DNA from: Dolomedes plantarius
Taxonomy: Eukaryota; Arthropoda; Arachnida; Araneae; Dolomedidae
Assembly (NCBI GenBank): GCA_907164885.2
Contig: OU015495.1
Coordinates: 104,951,122-105,015,121, forward strand
Length of the DNA: 64,000 bases
Direction: 5' to 3'
In this document: in pieces, positions 21,784-34,002 of the stretch
Layout of the letters: every line of letters begins with the position of its first letter
Position numbering within the stretch: position 1 is the stretch's first letter
Translations under genes and position numbers: made by a program
Notes under the pieces: generated by a model
Told to the model about the DNA's origin: nothing
Database searches by the model: none
What the model saw: the letters and a program-made list of their open reading frames with translations, nothing else

Positions 21784-22222
21784 GATAAGAGGCGAAAAGT
21801 TAGAGCTTATATCTTTTACACCCTTTTCGTATCTACGGGAATGACAATTAGAATGTTACCGGTTCTGGAACGGTTGCGATTAAAACTCGGTTTTGTCCCT
21901 GGCCGTTTCAGAAAAATGAGTTCCAGAGAACATAAAAATTAAATGTTAGTTCTCCATCTTAAACCCTTGAATCTCCCTCAATTATCTTAAAAATCAAATT
22001 TTCTTTGTTTGTAAAACTTGATAACTAGGATATTTAAGGGTGCAATTAGGTACAACGTTCATTTACATTTATATTCGTCAAACTTAAAACAAGTTTCTAT
22101 AATATCTTTTTTGAAAAAACCTTTCAAAATATCACAAGGAAAAGATATTGCTATTCCTGTTGCAGAACCTTTAAAAAAACTTTCATTAAGAGTTTAGTAT
22201 TGAAAGATAATTAACCACCAAC

Positions 22223-22449
22223 CTTTGGAATGTTTGCTGGATACTGTCGGGGACGTTGAGGAGCCATTACCCCTTTTATGAGATTCTAATTTTGCAGGAA
22301 CACTGGGTGACGCTGGCAAAGTTTTCCCAACGGAGCCCGGAGTAACTGGTGATATACCTCCTGTACCAGAGGCTCCGAGATCTAAGGTGTAACCCGAGCT
22401 GGAAGACTCGAGTAAACTATCAATGCTGTTTGCTTTCCGTAAAGAAGCT
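22223..22449 (-). CDS. Host gene exon C (Ser-rich protein, partial)
   Basis: Third of three phase-compatible minus-strand exons. The acceptor CCTGTTTTTCAG precedes it and the probable donor AAAG|GTTGGT follows; the donor is weaker than consensus. The frame begins ASLRKANSIDSLLE and continues Ser/Gly/Pro-rich (GTGGISPVTPGS, PASPSVPAKLES) to SSKHSK, with no stop over 75 codons. The first base completes a codon with the two leftover bases of the exon at 33871-34002. Codon content is clearly less AT-rich than the surrounding DNA. I do not recognise the protein; the composition suggests an intrinsically disordered region. If the donor were unused the frame would end after about nine more codons. 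Confidence 0.7.
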
Positions 22450-22797
22450 CTGAAAAACAGGAAACATTTGATAAAGTATTAAGGAATTAGTTATATAGAA
22501 TTTTATTTGATTAAAATTTCTAACTTGATTTTTATCTGAATCAACCTTTATAACTGCTCAAAAAATAAACAATAAAATAGCAGTTAAGGATAAAATAAGA
22601 GTTAGTAAGAAAGTACACATTCACTATAAGAAGGGAGAGATTAAAAATTTATAAAGGAAAGGGACTTTCTTGAAAATTCACCTTATCATGACAATTTACG
22701 GCCTGAATTTAAAATTTTAAATATACTCATAAATTTACTTACAAAAAGATATACACTGTCATACATGGAAACAGGGAAACTGCGTAAATGGCAAAAA

Positions 22798-22959
22798 CAG
22801 TCGATTCCGGTTAATTGGACCACAGGTTAATCGGGACAGCCGCTTATTCGGACCGAATCCCATCTTGTAACATAAGGCATGTTTGTTTAATCGGACCAGC
22901 TGACTATTAGGACCAAACTGATCGCGTCCGAATGTGGTCCGATTTACCGGAATCGACTG
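22798..22959. mobile_element. Pogo/Tigger-type MITE (162 bp)
   Basis: The left end CAGTCGATTCCGGTTAATTG and the reversed right end CAGTCGATTCCGGTAAATCG form terminal inverted repeats that continue into GGACCACA. CAGT-type ends with GATTCCG are typical of pogo-like MITEs, which target TA; the right flank is TA, the left flank has lost it. Non-coding. Confidence 0.75.
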
Positions 22960-24285
22960 TTATTAGTTCGCATGGAAGGAAACGAAATTTTATCAAGCAA
23001 GCTAAAATTTTTACCACAACCCTTGAAAATGTTTATTATGGCCTTTGTGGCATGGATAGACCGTACCTTGTCCTCAATGGTAAAAATTAAAAGCAAATTT
23101 GATTTTGGAATTCTTTTCCCGTCAGGGTAACTGTCGGCTATGCCGTGTTCAAGAGTTGATAACAGGGGAAGCCAAATCCATGGATTTGGTTACGCTGGAG
23201 AAGCATATCTTAACAACATTTTCTTTACAAGTGTAATTCAAGATTCATTAGACATGTTTAAAACGTGCTTGTTGTTCTAAAGATATAACTCACCTGTCCA
23301 GAAATCTGGAGATTTGAAGAATTGATTTCTCAGTTAGTAAGGTGTAAAGAAATGCTTGATAAATATGAGTAAATGTTGCAGAGTTGTTGTCATAAAACAC
23401 GTCGTATATATATATACTCTATATAAGCTGCTAAAAACTACAAGGACATAATAATTACTACGTTTCCATCAAAAATTGCATTTTTCGAGCCAACTAGCCT
23501 GTAATCATGTAATTAATTTCCAATATTGTAATTTTGGGTCAAAAACCACTTAAAATAATATTTCGTGCTATTCTTAAATATTCTGGCCCTAATTGTTTCT
23601 GTTATATTCATTCGTATGGTAAAACTTGGGTGAATAGAAGAAATTACCTATACAAAATCTGCAAAATTGATTTTTTGATAAAAAGTGTTGATTGAAATCA
23701 GTGTGACTGAATAAATAACAGCATTGTTTGCTTAAACTACAAAATTAATTAATTATAATTTTCCTTCAAAATCCTAAACTAACATCCCTTTATGAAATAC
23801 GCAAAATGAATATGCCATAAGCAACTCAGATTTTATCTCGCACTTGAAAAACATCTACGCGATTCAGGACTTACTCCATATTTTTTGCAGGCACGCTTAC
23901 TGAGTTATACCCCCGGGTCATATTTCCGATCTTCTAGGATAACCTTGCAAACGTCAGATAACGACTTTGATGTCATTACAAGAGTCAAATCTTGGTCCTC
24001 TTTTACGAGTTTATAAAAAAAATATTTGCTTGATGATTTTCAGTTTTTTTTGTATCGGAAATAACGTTTTATTTTTTGCAGTGTTTTTTTTTCTACTGTG
24101 ATACCCTGATGTATTTGAGTGGATTGTTTCGATTGTTATTAATTGCTTATAGTTTTTTTTAAAACTGGTTTATTTTTATGCTTCTGAATTAAGAAGTCTT
24201 CAGTTTACTCATTGCTGATTTTATTCTTTACTGTTACCCCTTTCTTTGCTTTGTTATTTCTTTCTACGTAAACTTTTCTTTTTCT
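22960..24285. other. Intronic AT-rich DNA
   Basis: Lies between host exons at 22.4 and 33.9 kb. No further element ends or exons are supported. Confidence 0.4.
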
Positions 24286-24330
24286 AGAATTAACCTGAAT
24301 AATGCACAATGCATTATTCAGGTTAATTCT
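24286..24330. repeat. Perfect 21-bp palindrome, 3-base loop
   Basis: AGAATTAACCTGAATAATGCA is followed after CAA by its exact complement. The stem has no mismatch. Confidence 0.9.
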
Positions 24331-24519
24331 GATTCAGTTTAATGCACATGTCTGAGATTTTATTCCAGATTAAAGAAATATTAGAGGTCCTCTTTGAACA
24401 ACTTTAAAATATTGATTCAGAATCACTAAAAACAAATTATAATGTACCGAAATATTTTGTTCGAACAATAACTCGATATTTTGTTTGAAATACTAACTGG
24501 GTATTGGCTAATTTTACCA

Positions 24520-24974
24520 AGCATATCAAAACTATATCAATAGCGACAGTTATTTTTATGTGATCAATGTAACCAGTATCAAAGTTATGGTAACAATTGT
24601 CATACCAAAACTATATCAATATCGACAGTTATTTTCATGTGATCAATCTAACCGGTATCAAAGCTATTATAGCAATTGTCATATCAAAACTGCATCAATA
24701 GTGACAGTTATTTTTATGTGATCAATGTAACCAGTATCAAAGTTATTGTAGCAATTGTAATATCAAAACTATATCAATAGCAACAGTTATTTTTTGTGTT
24801 CAATGTAACCAGTATCAAAGTTATAGTAACAATTTTCATATCAGAACTATATCAATAGCGACAGTTATTTTTATGTGATCAATATAACCAGTATCAAAGT
24901 TATTATAACAATTGCCATATCAAAACTTTATTAATAAGACAGTTATTTTTATGTTATCAATGTAACGAGTATTA
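24520..24974. repeat. 78-79-bp minisatellite, about six units
   Basis: The core GACAGTTATTTTTATG recurs at 24545, 24624, 24703, 24782, 24860 and 24938 with small substitutions. The sixth unit is cut by the transposon at 24976. After its right end, the sequence TATCTAGGTTATTG (29132-29145) resembles the array's TATCAAAGTTATTG, so one interrupted unit seems to resume there. Confidence 0.9.
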
Positions 24975-24975
24975 C

Positions 24976-25561
24976 CCCAGTCAAAATAGACCCGATTTTG
25001 ACAAATGGCTAAAAAAAATATGAAAGTTTTGAAATTTGGTGGAGATGTTTGTTTAGGCATGCTAATGAACATACTAAAAGTCCCCACCGATCAGACTTGA
25101 GCTTTCGCCGCCATCTTGGAAAATGTGTACACTTTTTTGGTTTTTTGGAAATATCCTTAAAAATATTGCTTTTATAAAAAATAATTAAATACAAAAATTA
25201 AATAGCATTAAATTATGAACAAAAATCCTTCATAACATTTTTTTATATGTCTAACAGGAACAAAAATAATTGACTTTGAAAAGAACGCACTATCACACCT
25301 GGGACGCGCCAGCGCGGTTCCCCATCGCGGTGTGGGGAAAAATTCCGCGCATGTGCATACCATAATTAGCCAAATTAATTTTACACTAAATGGGAAGGTT
25401 TTTGTATTTTTTAAATAATTAGGGTAATAATTTTGTATATTTTTAAATAATTATTTCAAAAATTAAAAAACATTAAATTATGTACAAAAATGATTTTATA
25501 CATTTTTGTCGTAAACCTAACAGGAACGAAGATATTGACTATAAAATGCGCGTTGATAATG
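24976..25561 (+). repeat. Left terminal inverted repeat
   Basis: About 586 bp, ending at GTTGATAATG. It contains GCCGCCATCTTGGA at 25107-25120 and a GC-rich patch with CATCGCGGTGTGG near 25323-25337. A sub-segment (about 25240-25370) is repeated directly at about 25605-25737, just inside the arm. Confidence 0.9.
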
Positions 25562-25604
25562 GAGTTAGTTTCTACAAAAAACAATGCACAAAAAACATAT
25601 ATTA

Positions 25605-25737
25605 TATTTTTTTATAAGTCTAACACAAACAAAGATAATTGACTTTGGAAAGAGCGCACTATCACACCAGGGCCGCACATTCGATGCCCATCGCGATGGC
25701 TGAAAGACACGCACATGTGCATACCGTCAGGCGCCAA
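25605..25737 (+). repeat. Internal direct repeat of TIR segment
   Basis: This diverged copy of 25240-25370 shares GTCTAACA, the AATAATTGACTTT-like block, GCGCACTATCACACC and ACATGTGCATACC. It ends about 70 bp before the ATG at 25807, where a promoter would lie. Confidence 0.8.
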
Positions 25738-25806
25738 ATCGGTCTTACCCTAGTATTTTCCTAGCCAGTTAATAGTTAGTCACCGTTCCGTGTGCGTCTG
25801 TGAACA

Positions 25807-28342
25807 ATGGCTGATACGGAACTATGTTTTACATGTAAAAAATTAATTTCAAATGATAATTACTTGAATGTAGGAGAAAAGTGGATCGACGCTTTAAAGA
25901 GAGCTAGTGTCCAAAGAAAAGACAATAAGCATGAACAGTTGGAACATTTAAAATCTGTTTCGGTTCATTCGTTGTGTCGGAGAAATTACACCAGACCAGG
26001 AAGTATAAAAGTTGATTTAAAAACAAATGCAGAAATCGCGTCAACATCCCAAAGTGATCCCGCGGTAAGTTTACGTTCTTTTTTACCTCAGTTCGATTTT
26101 CGAACAAAATGTTTCTTTTGTACGGCAGTGATAGACGAATAATTCAAAGCAAGACTAAGAAAAACCAACTGACAGGCGAAGAACTATATACGAAGTTAGG
26201 AGTCTCGAAATGAAAAACAAAGTTCTTGAAGCTGCAGAGAATAGACATGACCAGTGGGGAGAGGAAGTTCAGTGTCGTATAATAAACGTTGCTGATTTAG
26301 TTGCAGCTGATGCGATTTATCACCAAAATTGCTTCATGACTTTTTTCTACACACTGCACCAATCAGAAAGAGAGCGCGGCCTAGGTCGGATTACGTCTCA
26401 GCAGCTGTAGACGAAATATCCTTCTTCCTTGATAATAATGACGACTGTCAATTCTCACTACCCGAACTCAAATCTCAAATTCCAGACGACATCACTTTGA
26501 GAAATAAGTTGAAACAAATATACGGGGATGCCATTATTTTTGGTTCAAACTCCAAAACAGTTACTGTCATATGTTTACGTAATACTGGAAAGAAAGTCTT
26601 ATCAGACTCTTGGTACGACAAAAGGATACGAAATGATCATGAGGAGCGTCTACGAATAGTACAAACTGCTGCAGCCATAATAAAAGAAGATTTATAGACA
26701 CCAGTTTATGACACTTATTTGCTACCCTCCAAGTGATAACTTTTTCAGAGATGTGAACAAGGGCATTCCAGAAAGCCTAAAATCTTTTTTGGAGCACTTG
26801 ATTATTAAAAAAAAGACTGCTAAGGCGGGAAAAAAAGTCACTTCAATAGCTCACGTCATTATATCAGCGCTAAGGCCACGATCATTTATGTCTCCTCTGC
26901 TCAATGGTCTTGCTTTATTTTTGTACAAAAAGTTCTGTTCCAAGAATTTAATAACAATGCTCTCGAATTTGGGATTTTGTTCTTCTTACTATGAAGCCCA
27001 AACACTTGAGATGTCAGCCATAAATCATCTGCAACCCCAAATGCGCGAGGGATCATTCTGCCAATTCGTATTTGACAATGCAGATTTCAATGTGTCGACA
27101 ATCGATGTCCTGAATACGTTTCATAGCATGGGGGGCATTACTTGTTTTACTCTAGCGTCAGCAGTGGAACCCGGGACGAAGATAAAAAAAATTAACCGAA
27201 CTTACATCCGCATCGACCGTAGGAAAAATGGGAATCATTCCTCTGGAAACGTTTGAAAATTTTCGAGGGCCTGGATTAAAAACAATTACTATCGAAGATT
27301 TGAATGTCTTAAATCCTTTAGCGGAAGATTTACCACTGCCTAAGCCATGTGATATCTCCTGGATGTGTGCTAAGTGGTTAGGTCTTCACAGATACCTGAA
27401 TGGAAATAATTTTTCCATTGTATGACCAGAAACCATCCTTGTGAAAAGACCAAAGTAATACCCCTTCCTATTGTTAATTCACCGCTAAGCAAGTATGACA
27501 CCATTTTCACTGTGCTGCAATATGCTACCCAGCAGTGTGTTAAAATGCACCAAAAGTCTTGCATACTCACGTTTGACGAACCACTGTATATTAAAGCTCG
27601 AGAGATAGTCGCAGCAACATCCAATCCATTATTATCAAGTTGTATTGTGAGGCTTGGTGGATTCCATCTTTTAATGTCATTCTTAGGCTGCATTGGGTAC
27701 ATAATGGCTGGAAGTGGGTTAAAAGAAATACTCACTTTGATTTATGCACCTACGTCAGTAGAAAAAATGTTGCTTGGCCATGCATACGCTAGGGCCGTCC
27801 GAGCTCATTTATTGACCGAAACAACTTAGCATAGCAAAAATAATTTTTGACGGCATGGACATATCAGATTTGGAATGTAAAAATCTCCGTGAGTTGCTTC
27901 GAGATTTTGCTACTGAACCACCATCACAAGAAACCTTAAACGCACACACTCAAATACGAGCCATCGAAATTAAAATGAGGAAGACTTTGGAGCACCTGAA
28001 AAAGAAAGGCCCAACTGCCTGTGGGGCTGGAAGCGTCAAGAGAAAATTCTTGTGCCCGTCACAACTATGGATGCAGTAGCTCCCGATTCAGTTTTAAACA
28101 TGGTGTTTTGCAATTGTAAGACTGACTGTGGAGTAAGATGCGGATGTCGGAAAGCAGGCATCAACTGCACAACGGCCTGCAATAATTGCAATGGGGTATG
28201 TCAGAATGGCTTCAGCCCTGTTGATGATGACGATCGAATGAAAGAAGTTGATGAATGGGCCGATGCTAGCGGATCCATAGACGATCTATACATGCCTGAC
28301 GAAGGGGAGAATCCCGTACCGAAAAAAGCATGTAAATCCTGA
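25807..28342 (+). pseudogene. Frameshifted, internally deleted transposon protein
   Basis: Consecutive fragments read as one protein: 25807-26142, 26210-26410, 26329-26697, 26708-27256, 27228-27425, 27422-27829, 27855-28079 and 28052-28342, changing frame at least six times. The start ATG at 25807 has a good context (AACAATGGC). Visible features: N-terminal Cys pairs (CFTCKK, CRRNY, CFFC) and a YHQNCF His/Cys motif, suggesting zinc binding; conserved-looking FVFDNADFNVSTIDV and TFDEPLYIKAREIV; and a C-terminal Cys cluster (CNCKTDCGVRCGCRKAG). From memory, related spider proteins are far longer between the segment ending KKKGPTACG and the Cys cluster, so a central deletion near 28025-28055 is inferred. 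A role in transposition is inferred from position between the TIRs; no catalytic triad was identified. Confidence 0.75.
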
Positions 28343-28551
28343 AGTAGGTAAGCTTGAACAATTATTCGCAATGGAAATCTGATAGTGAATACCCCCAAGT
28401 TTACTACATTCATGTATAAAATTAATAATGATTAATTATCTACATAGCCAAAAACATTACAGTCTATTTTCTTGTGTTTAAAGAATGCCGAAATGTGGGA
28501 GAGGTTAGAAATTCAAAGAAGAGCGCCTGCAACGAGACTTTGAAGCTACCT

Positions 28552-29129
28552 TCATTATCAACGAGCATTTTATAGTCAATATCTTCGTTCCTGTTAGGTG
28601 TACGACAAAAATGTATAAAATCGTTTTTGTACATAATTTAATGTTTTTTAATTTTTGAAATAAACTTATTTTACGTAAAGTTAATATTTCCCTAGTTATT
28701 TGGAAAAATACAAAAACCCTTCCCATTTAGTGTAAAATTAATTTGGCTAATTATGGTATGCACATGCGCGGATATTTCCCCCCACCGCGATGGGGAACCG
28801 CGCATGCGCGTCCCAGGTGTGATAGTGCGCTCTTTTCAAAGTCAATTATCTTTGTTCCTGTTAGACATATAAAAAAATGTTATGAATGATTTTTGTTCAT
28901 AATTTAATACTCTTTAATTTTTGTATTTAATTATTTTTTATAAAAGCAATATTTTTAAAGATATTTTGAAAAAACCAAAAAAGTGTACACATTTTCCAAG
29001 ATGGCGGCGAAAGCTCAAGTTTGATCGGTGGGGACTTTTAGTATGTTCATTAGCATGCCTAAACAAACATCTCCACCAATTTTCAAAACTTTCATATTTT
29101 TTTTAGCCATAAAACCTATTTTGACTGGG
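28552..29129 (-). repeat. Right terminal inverted repeat
   Basis: Reverse complement of the left arm; contains TCCAAGATGGCGGC at 28995-29008. A small indel around 28660-28700 and point changes separate the arms. Confidence 0.9.
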
Positions 29130-30570
29130 CTATATCTAGGTTATTGTTTATTAAACATAAAAAAATGCCGTTGGCAGCCGGTTTACTTTTAGATATGAGA
29201 GTTTATTTCGAGGTGGTAGTCTTCAGAAGTTCTTTAAAAGACTGTCTCCCCATTTTGATGTTATCGTCGTGTAAAAATCGTTGCTTCCTCATATCATATT
29301 GAGCTTAATTCTTTCATTCGGTAGAATGGGAATACAAAAAGTGCTAAGAATCTGAAAGACGATGTTTAAGCGTAGTCTTAAAATTTTTTCGACAATAGTC
29401 GAGTTCAACTATGGTTAAATGAATTTAATTTATACGAGTTTAGAATTTTAAGTTGATTTTAAAGGCAAAGCAAAACGGAGAGAAGTTACTGAGATTATTT
29501 CAGTTATTGTAAAAGGGATTATTTTAAAATTTATTGTTAAAATATTGTAACGATTTCTCCAAAAGTGTTTCAATTTTGATAGTATTATAGCATTTTAACA
29601 TTCGAGAATGGAAATGAAGAAAAGCGATGTTCTGGCACGTTGAGTACCGAACTAAACTGATTTGAACAAAACAAGTCTCATGAATGTATAGAAAACTAAA
29701 TATTTCAGAGTTATTTCAAAATCTTTTAAGATCAGAGAAAATAAATATCACCTAAGGAAATATTTGTATGTTGGGTTATACAGCATTTTTTTGTATAGAA
29801 TAAACAGTGATCTGAGAAAATCTCAGTATGAAGAGAATATTCAACTTCAGATACATTTGAAACTATATTAGGTCTCCTCACTATTTTTTAACTTTTTTTA
29901 AACCCAAACTTATTTTACAGCTCCTTGCACACCCAAAGAGCAACACGTTAAAAAACAAGATAATGTTGAAATCATTGGATTCATTCCCTTTCGAAAACCT
30001 ATCAATACACAATTATAAAGATAAATTTCAGTGATTTTAGAAGCGTGAAAATCAACACTTTTAAAGCAATTTATTTGAAATTAGGGGCTAAGATTCTTTC
30101 TTTTTGCATAATTTTGACTCGGTATGCTTATTTTTTGACAATGGATAAGAAGTGCTCTTTGTATAAAATGTTACAAGATGATACATCTGACTCCTGATAA
30201 ATTTTAGTTATCTGAATATGATGCATCATAAAAAATCCACATCATAAACTAAAATGTACTGATGAAAGAAAGTTGAATAAAATAAATTTAGCTTTCGAAA
30301 TAATTCAGTTATAAACACTTGGGAATATCCTAATCAAGAGAATGGTTTCTTAAAAAAAGTGAATTTAATTCTGAAGAAATTAGTTCATTTTTCTCTTTTT
30401 GTCTATATTTATAAACTATTAAAATATTTTCGTATTTCTAATACAGACAATTGGCAGCTGTATAATTCTTTGTTCATCGATGTATTCCAAATAAAGAATT
30501 TTTATTACATATTCGGACGATCTTCCAATGACAGTTCACTTCTAATACTTATTGCATGATAGACATGTTA
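29130..30570. other. Intronic AT-rich DNA
   Basis: Apart from the first 20-30 bp, which look like resumed minisatellite, nothing is recognised. Confidence 0.4.
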
Positions 30571-31323
30571 AGGGGGCACATGACCTTGAAGCTCGACGAA
30601 ATTACTATAAATATGGTCTAATTCTAACTACAAAAACTCAAATAATATTAGAAAAAGAAATGTTCTTTCTTTATACATATAAAGTACATATCTTTAAATA
30701 TGTCATATATAAAAACGGAAATTATAAATCTATAAATAATTTTCAAATTAGCAGTTTAGAGTTTTATATGATTAACTGCGAATTTGAATTTGGGTGCATA
30801 ATTACTTTTATATTATCAATAGGAAACTGATAAAACTACACTCATACGTATATTTCATGGTACTCTACTATTTAAAACCAGAAAAATGTACAATTCTGGA
30901 AAACTTTTTTTTTATGTGGGAAAATTATGCAAATAAAAGTGATAATTTTTGAAATTTTCCAATTTTATGCTCAATTTTTATTTTAAATAATATTTATTAC
31001 ATTATTTTGGGTTTTACATTACAGGTAAATATATTAGAAGCGTATTCTGACCATTAATTATTTACTGTAAGCATATATCTCAATTTTATGATGCGCGCAG
31101 CACTTCATGATTTTTAATCACCCGGTAATCATATAAAATTCTAAACTGCTAATTTGAAAATTATTTATAGATTTATACTTTCCATTTTTATATATGACAT
31201 AATTTAAGATATGTACTTTATAAAGAAAGAAAATTTCTTTTTCTAATATTATTTGAGTTTTTGTGGTTAGAATTAGACCTTATTTATAGTCATTTCGTCG
31301 AGCTTCAAGGTCCTGTACCCCCT
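30571..31323. mobile_element. MITE with about 200-bp TIRs
   Basis: The left arm (30571-30774) starts AGGGGGCACATGACCTTGAA. The right arm (31126-31323), reversed, starts AGGGGGTACAGGACCTTGAA. Both continue through GCTCGACGAAAT and match for about 200 bp. The 350-bp centre is non-coding. The flanks TTA and AAA do not give a clear target duplication. Confidence 0.85.
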
Positions 31324-32309
31324 AAATTATGTGATATGTAAATGAAATATCTTGACTTACAATAATTAACTTACATAAATCTAGAGTTGCGTTTTTACTC
31401 TACATTGTTATTCTTTTCTTTTGAGAGGATGTGACATACTTTTGGGAAATAACTTACAGTTGCAATTCAGTATTTTTGAATTTAAACTAGTAATACACCA
31501 TTAAGTCTCTTTGTAAAAGATTTTAAGAATTACCAAGTCTTTTTCAATTTCCCAAGAAATACAGCGGGATCGCAAACTGAAGTAGAGAAATTCGAGATTG
31601 CATCCTCTATAAATTCTAACGTAATCCTCGTGCTCTGCAACAGGTATTATTTTAGAGAACGGATCCAAAGATAATCATTCTAAACATTCAGTACGTTGCC
31701 TGATGTATGTGTTGATCCTTACTGAATAATTTACGCAGACAACATGCTCTTCAGGGATATTGGATCAACGGAATAACGTTTAATATATGCTTCGATCTGG
31801 GGAATAATCTTAAATGGGAAACTATCTTGTAATTTCGCCTTAAAATCCTCCATTTCTACCGGTGATATTTTATGAATGCTCTCCTACGATTAATTTCAAA
31901 GAAATTATCATGGAGATGTATGCAAAATTTAAACTTGTTTCGTTCTGCATTTGACTTCTATTTCTTCCGAGTCAGATACTCTATTTGCATTTGTTAGATA
32001 TAAAGAGGAGTATAAAGTATGCTTGTTAAATATATACTCTCATGCGTTTTAAAATACGGGATTTCAGACATTTGAGCATGCCTGTTTCATATGGAAATAT
32101 GCAAGCAATTAACGAAGTTTGAAAATATTATGTTGTTTACTTGAAGCCGTGAATATTATAGAAGATGATGTATTTGTGATGAAGGAAGATCTGAAACAAG
32201 AGTTGAACCGCCTAAGAGTGTTAGGGTCAACTTTTGTTACTCAAGGTTTATTATGACCGGGCCTTATATTTTAAAACCGATTCCGAATGGCTATAAACAT
32301 CGATGTCAC
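31324..32309. other. Intronic DNA without recognised features
   Basis: No supported exon or element ends. Confidence 0.4.
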
Positions 32310-32375
32310 CGGCGGTACTAGAACCACAGGCTGTGGGACTGAATTCTAATGCTCTAGCTACTCGGCCATTGCTCG
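32310..32375 (-). mobile_element. tRNA-like SINE head
   Basis: On the minus strand the A-box-like TGGCCGAGTAGCTAGAGC is followed at tRNA spacing by the B-box-like GGTTCTAGTACC (32314-32325). The arms do not fold into a functional cloverleaf by eye. The downstream body (toward 32220) ends without an obvious tail, so the SINE limits are not set. Confidence 0.55.
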
Positions 32376-33870
32376 GTTGAAACGTGGTATGTGGCTGTTT
32401 TCGCTTTTTAGGCCAGAAAAGTGCCTGAGTTCATTTTAAATACTAGAGTAACAACATATAACCTAACCCTTGAACTTCTCTGGGACTGCATATGCCATAT
32501 CACGAAGGGGAGTCCTGATGAATTGCAAACCTAAAAGTTCTGTGGGGATACTCCACTGAACTAATTCTGAATCGCTAATTTACGTAAAAGTCAAGAGATA
32601 ATTTTGCTCATCTTCTCATATCAGAAAAAATAAACTTGCGCAGTCATATATACTAATTTTGAAGTTTTAAAGAAAGTAAGAAGTTATATTACTTAAACAA
32701 CTTTTTAAAAAAAATTTCAAAAGCAAAACAGTGGTAAAAAATTAAAAAGATAATCTTATTTTATTTTAAGATTTTCATCAAAAAGTAAAATTATTAACAA
32801 TATTATTTGATTTAAATTTTTTTTCAAATTTCGATGGCATAACGCTAAGTCTTTAGTAGATTCCGTTAACACATGGATTGTTGAAGGCACACTGTCAAAT
32901 GTGTTTAGCCTTTATTTTCACACATTGTGGTAAATTATAACCTGTACTTCATTATACAGTATGATGTGAAGACGATGAGAGCCACCATCTCTCCTCAGTA
33001 GGACTTCAAAAGAAAATTTCGACTTAATTCAGATTTCGACTTACGTCTGCCATGAACGATTTATTATGGCAATCATGGAAATTTTACCAGTTTGATTCTT
33101 TGAGCAACATTATGGACCCACATTTCTCAATGAACACCACAATTAAGATACAGTATAAAAAATTTTGCAAATCTATTGCGGTTTCATTCACCAGTAGAGA
33201 GTGAAAATACGGATATGGATCTAACAATTTACAAAAAAGATTAAAAAGGTTTAATTATATTCATCAGCAGTTGTTGAACTAATATACATAGATCCGTAAT
33301 AAATAAGTTCATATTTAGTACTTATAAAATGACTTTTTGTCTATTTCTGAACACAAAAATATTTTCTAAAAAACTGGTAAAAATAAAACACAGTATTTTT
33401 TATAAATTGTTTTGTTATATATCTATGGTGCCCGGTATAAAGGGCTTAAGTCAAAAAAAGTGATTTTTACATATTTTTTAGTAATGATAAGAAAAAACCA
33501 AGATATTTTGACATGTATAAAAGGTTAAGTATATTAATTTTGTAGACAAAAGTACATTTCTTTGTACAAATGACCCAAGTCGAAATTATTGTTCTCCGGT
33601 TCGTATAAAAGCCGATAACTTGGTATATTTAAATCACTGTTTTAGACTTAAGCTCTTTATATCGGATTCCATTGATATATTACGGGAAGTTCTTCCAGCA
33701 CATTATAATTTCATATAAGAGGCTCTAAAGAGTGAATCGTTGAGTTATAGTGGAATATAAAGAAATCTGGGACTGTTATACATTAAAAAAATTCCAACAT
33801 TAAATGTGTTTTTAAATCGGAAGATTTGATCAAACAAACAGTTTTTAATATAATGTTGAAATGTACTTAC
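32376..33870. other. Intronic AT-rich DNA
   Basis: Nothing supportable besides homopolymer runs. Confidence 0.4.
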
Positions 33871-34002
33871 ATGTCTGGAGCTAGGGAACTGTCAGATCCG
33901 TGACTAGCTGGCCTATCACCGGCCACTGATTTTTCACGAGGCGTGAGGAGTCTGGCAAGCTTTGCCAGGCCCGCTCTGGAACCTTGGCTACCATGTTCGG
34001 AT
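33871..34002 (-). CDS. Host gene exon B (partial)
   Basis: The acceptor has a long T-rich tract followed by GTTTGCAG (poly-A run on plus, 34010-34031). The donor is a near-perfect CAT|GTAAGT. The 132-bp exon is open in the linked frame: SEHGSQGSRAGLAKLARLL, then TPREKSVAGDRPASHGS and DSSLAPD. One leading base completes a codon with the AG left by the exon at 49858-49978, and the two trailing bases (AT) pair with the first base of the exon at 22449. The LAKLARLLTPR segment is more ordered and basic than the rest. The gene is not recognised. Confidence 0.75.

Larger units (their letters stand above)
24976..29129 (+). mobile_element. 4.15-kb DNA transposon with about 580-bp TIRs
   Basis: The termini are CCCAGTCAAAATAG at 24976 and its complement ending at 29129. 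The inverted arms, 24976-25561 and 28552-29129, align throughout with few differences. Inside lies one plus-strand protein-coding unit in many frames (25807-28342). The element is inserted in a minisatellite. I could not fix a target duplication: the flanks are GAGTATTAC on the left and CTATATCTA on the right. Superfamily is therefore open; the arms and Cys-rich protein do not match Tc1, hAT, piggyBac or Helitron as I know them. The copy is defective. Confidence 0.85.

Noticed and set aside
24520..24974. CRISPR-like array
   Set aside because: The units are contiguous 78-79-bp tandem repeats without unique spacers, in a eukaryotic context.
24966..29138. A specific target-site duplication for the 4.15-kb transposon
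   Set aside because: Flanks GAGTATTAC and CTATATCTA share only scattered bases, so no length (TA, TTAA or 8 bp) can be claimed.
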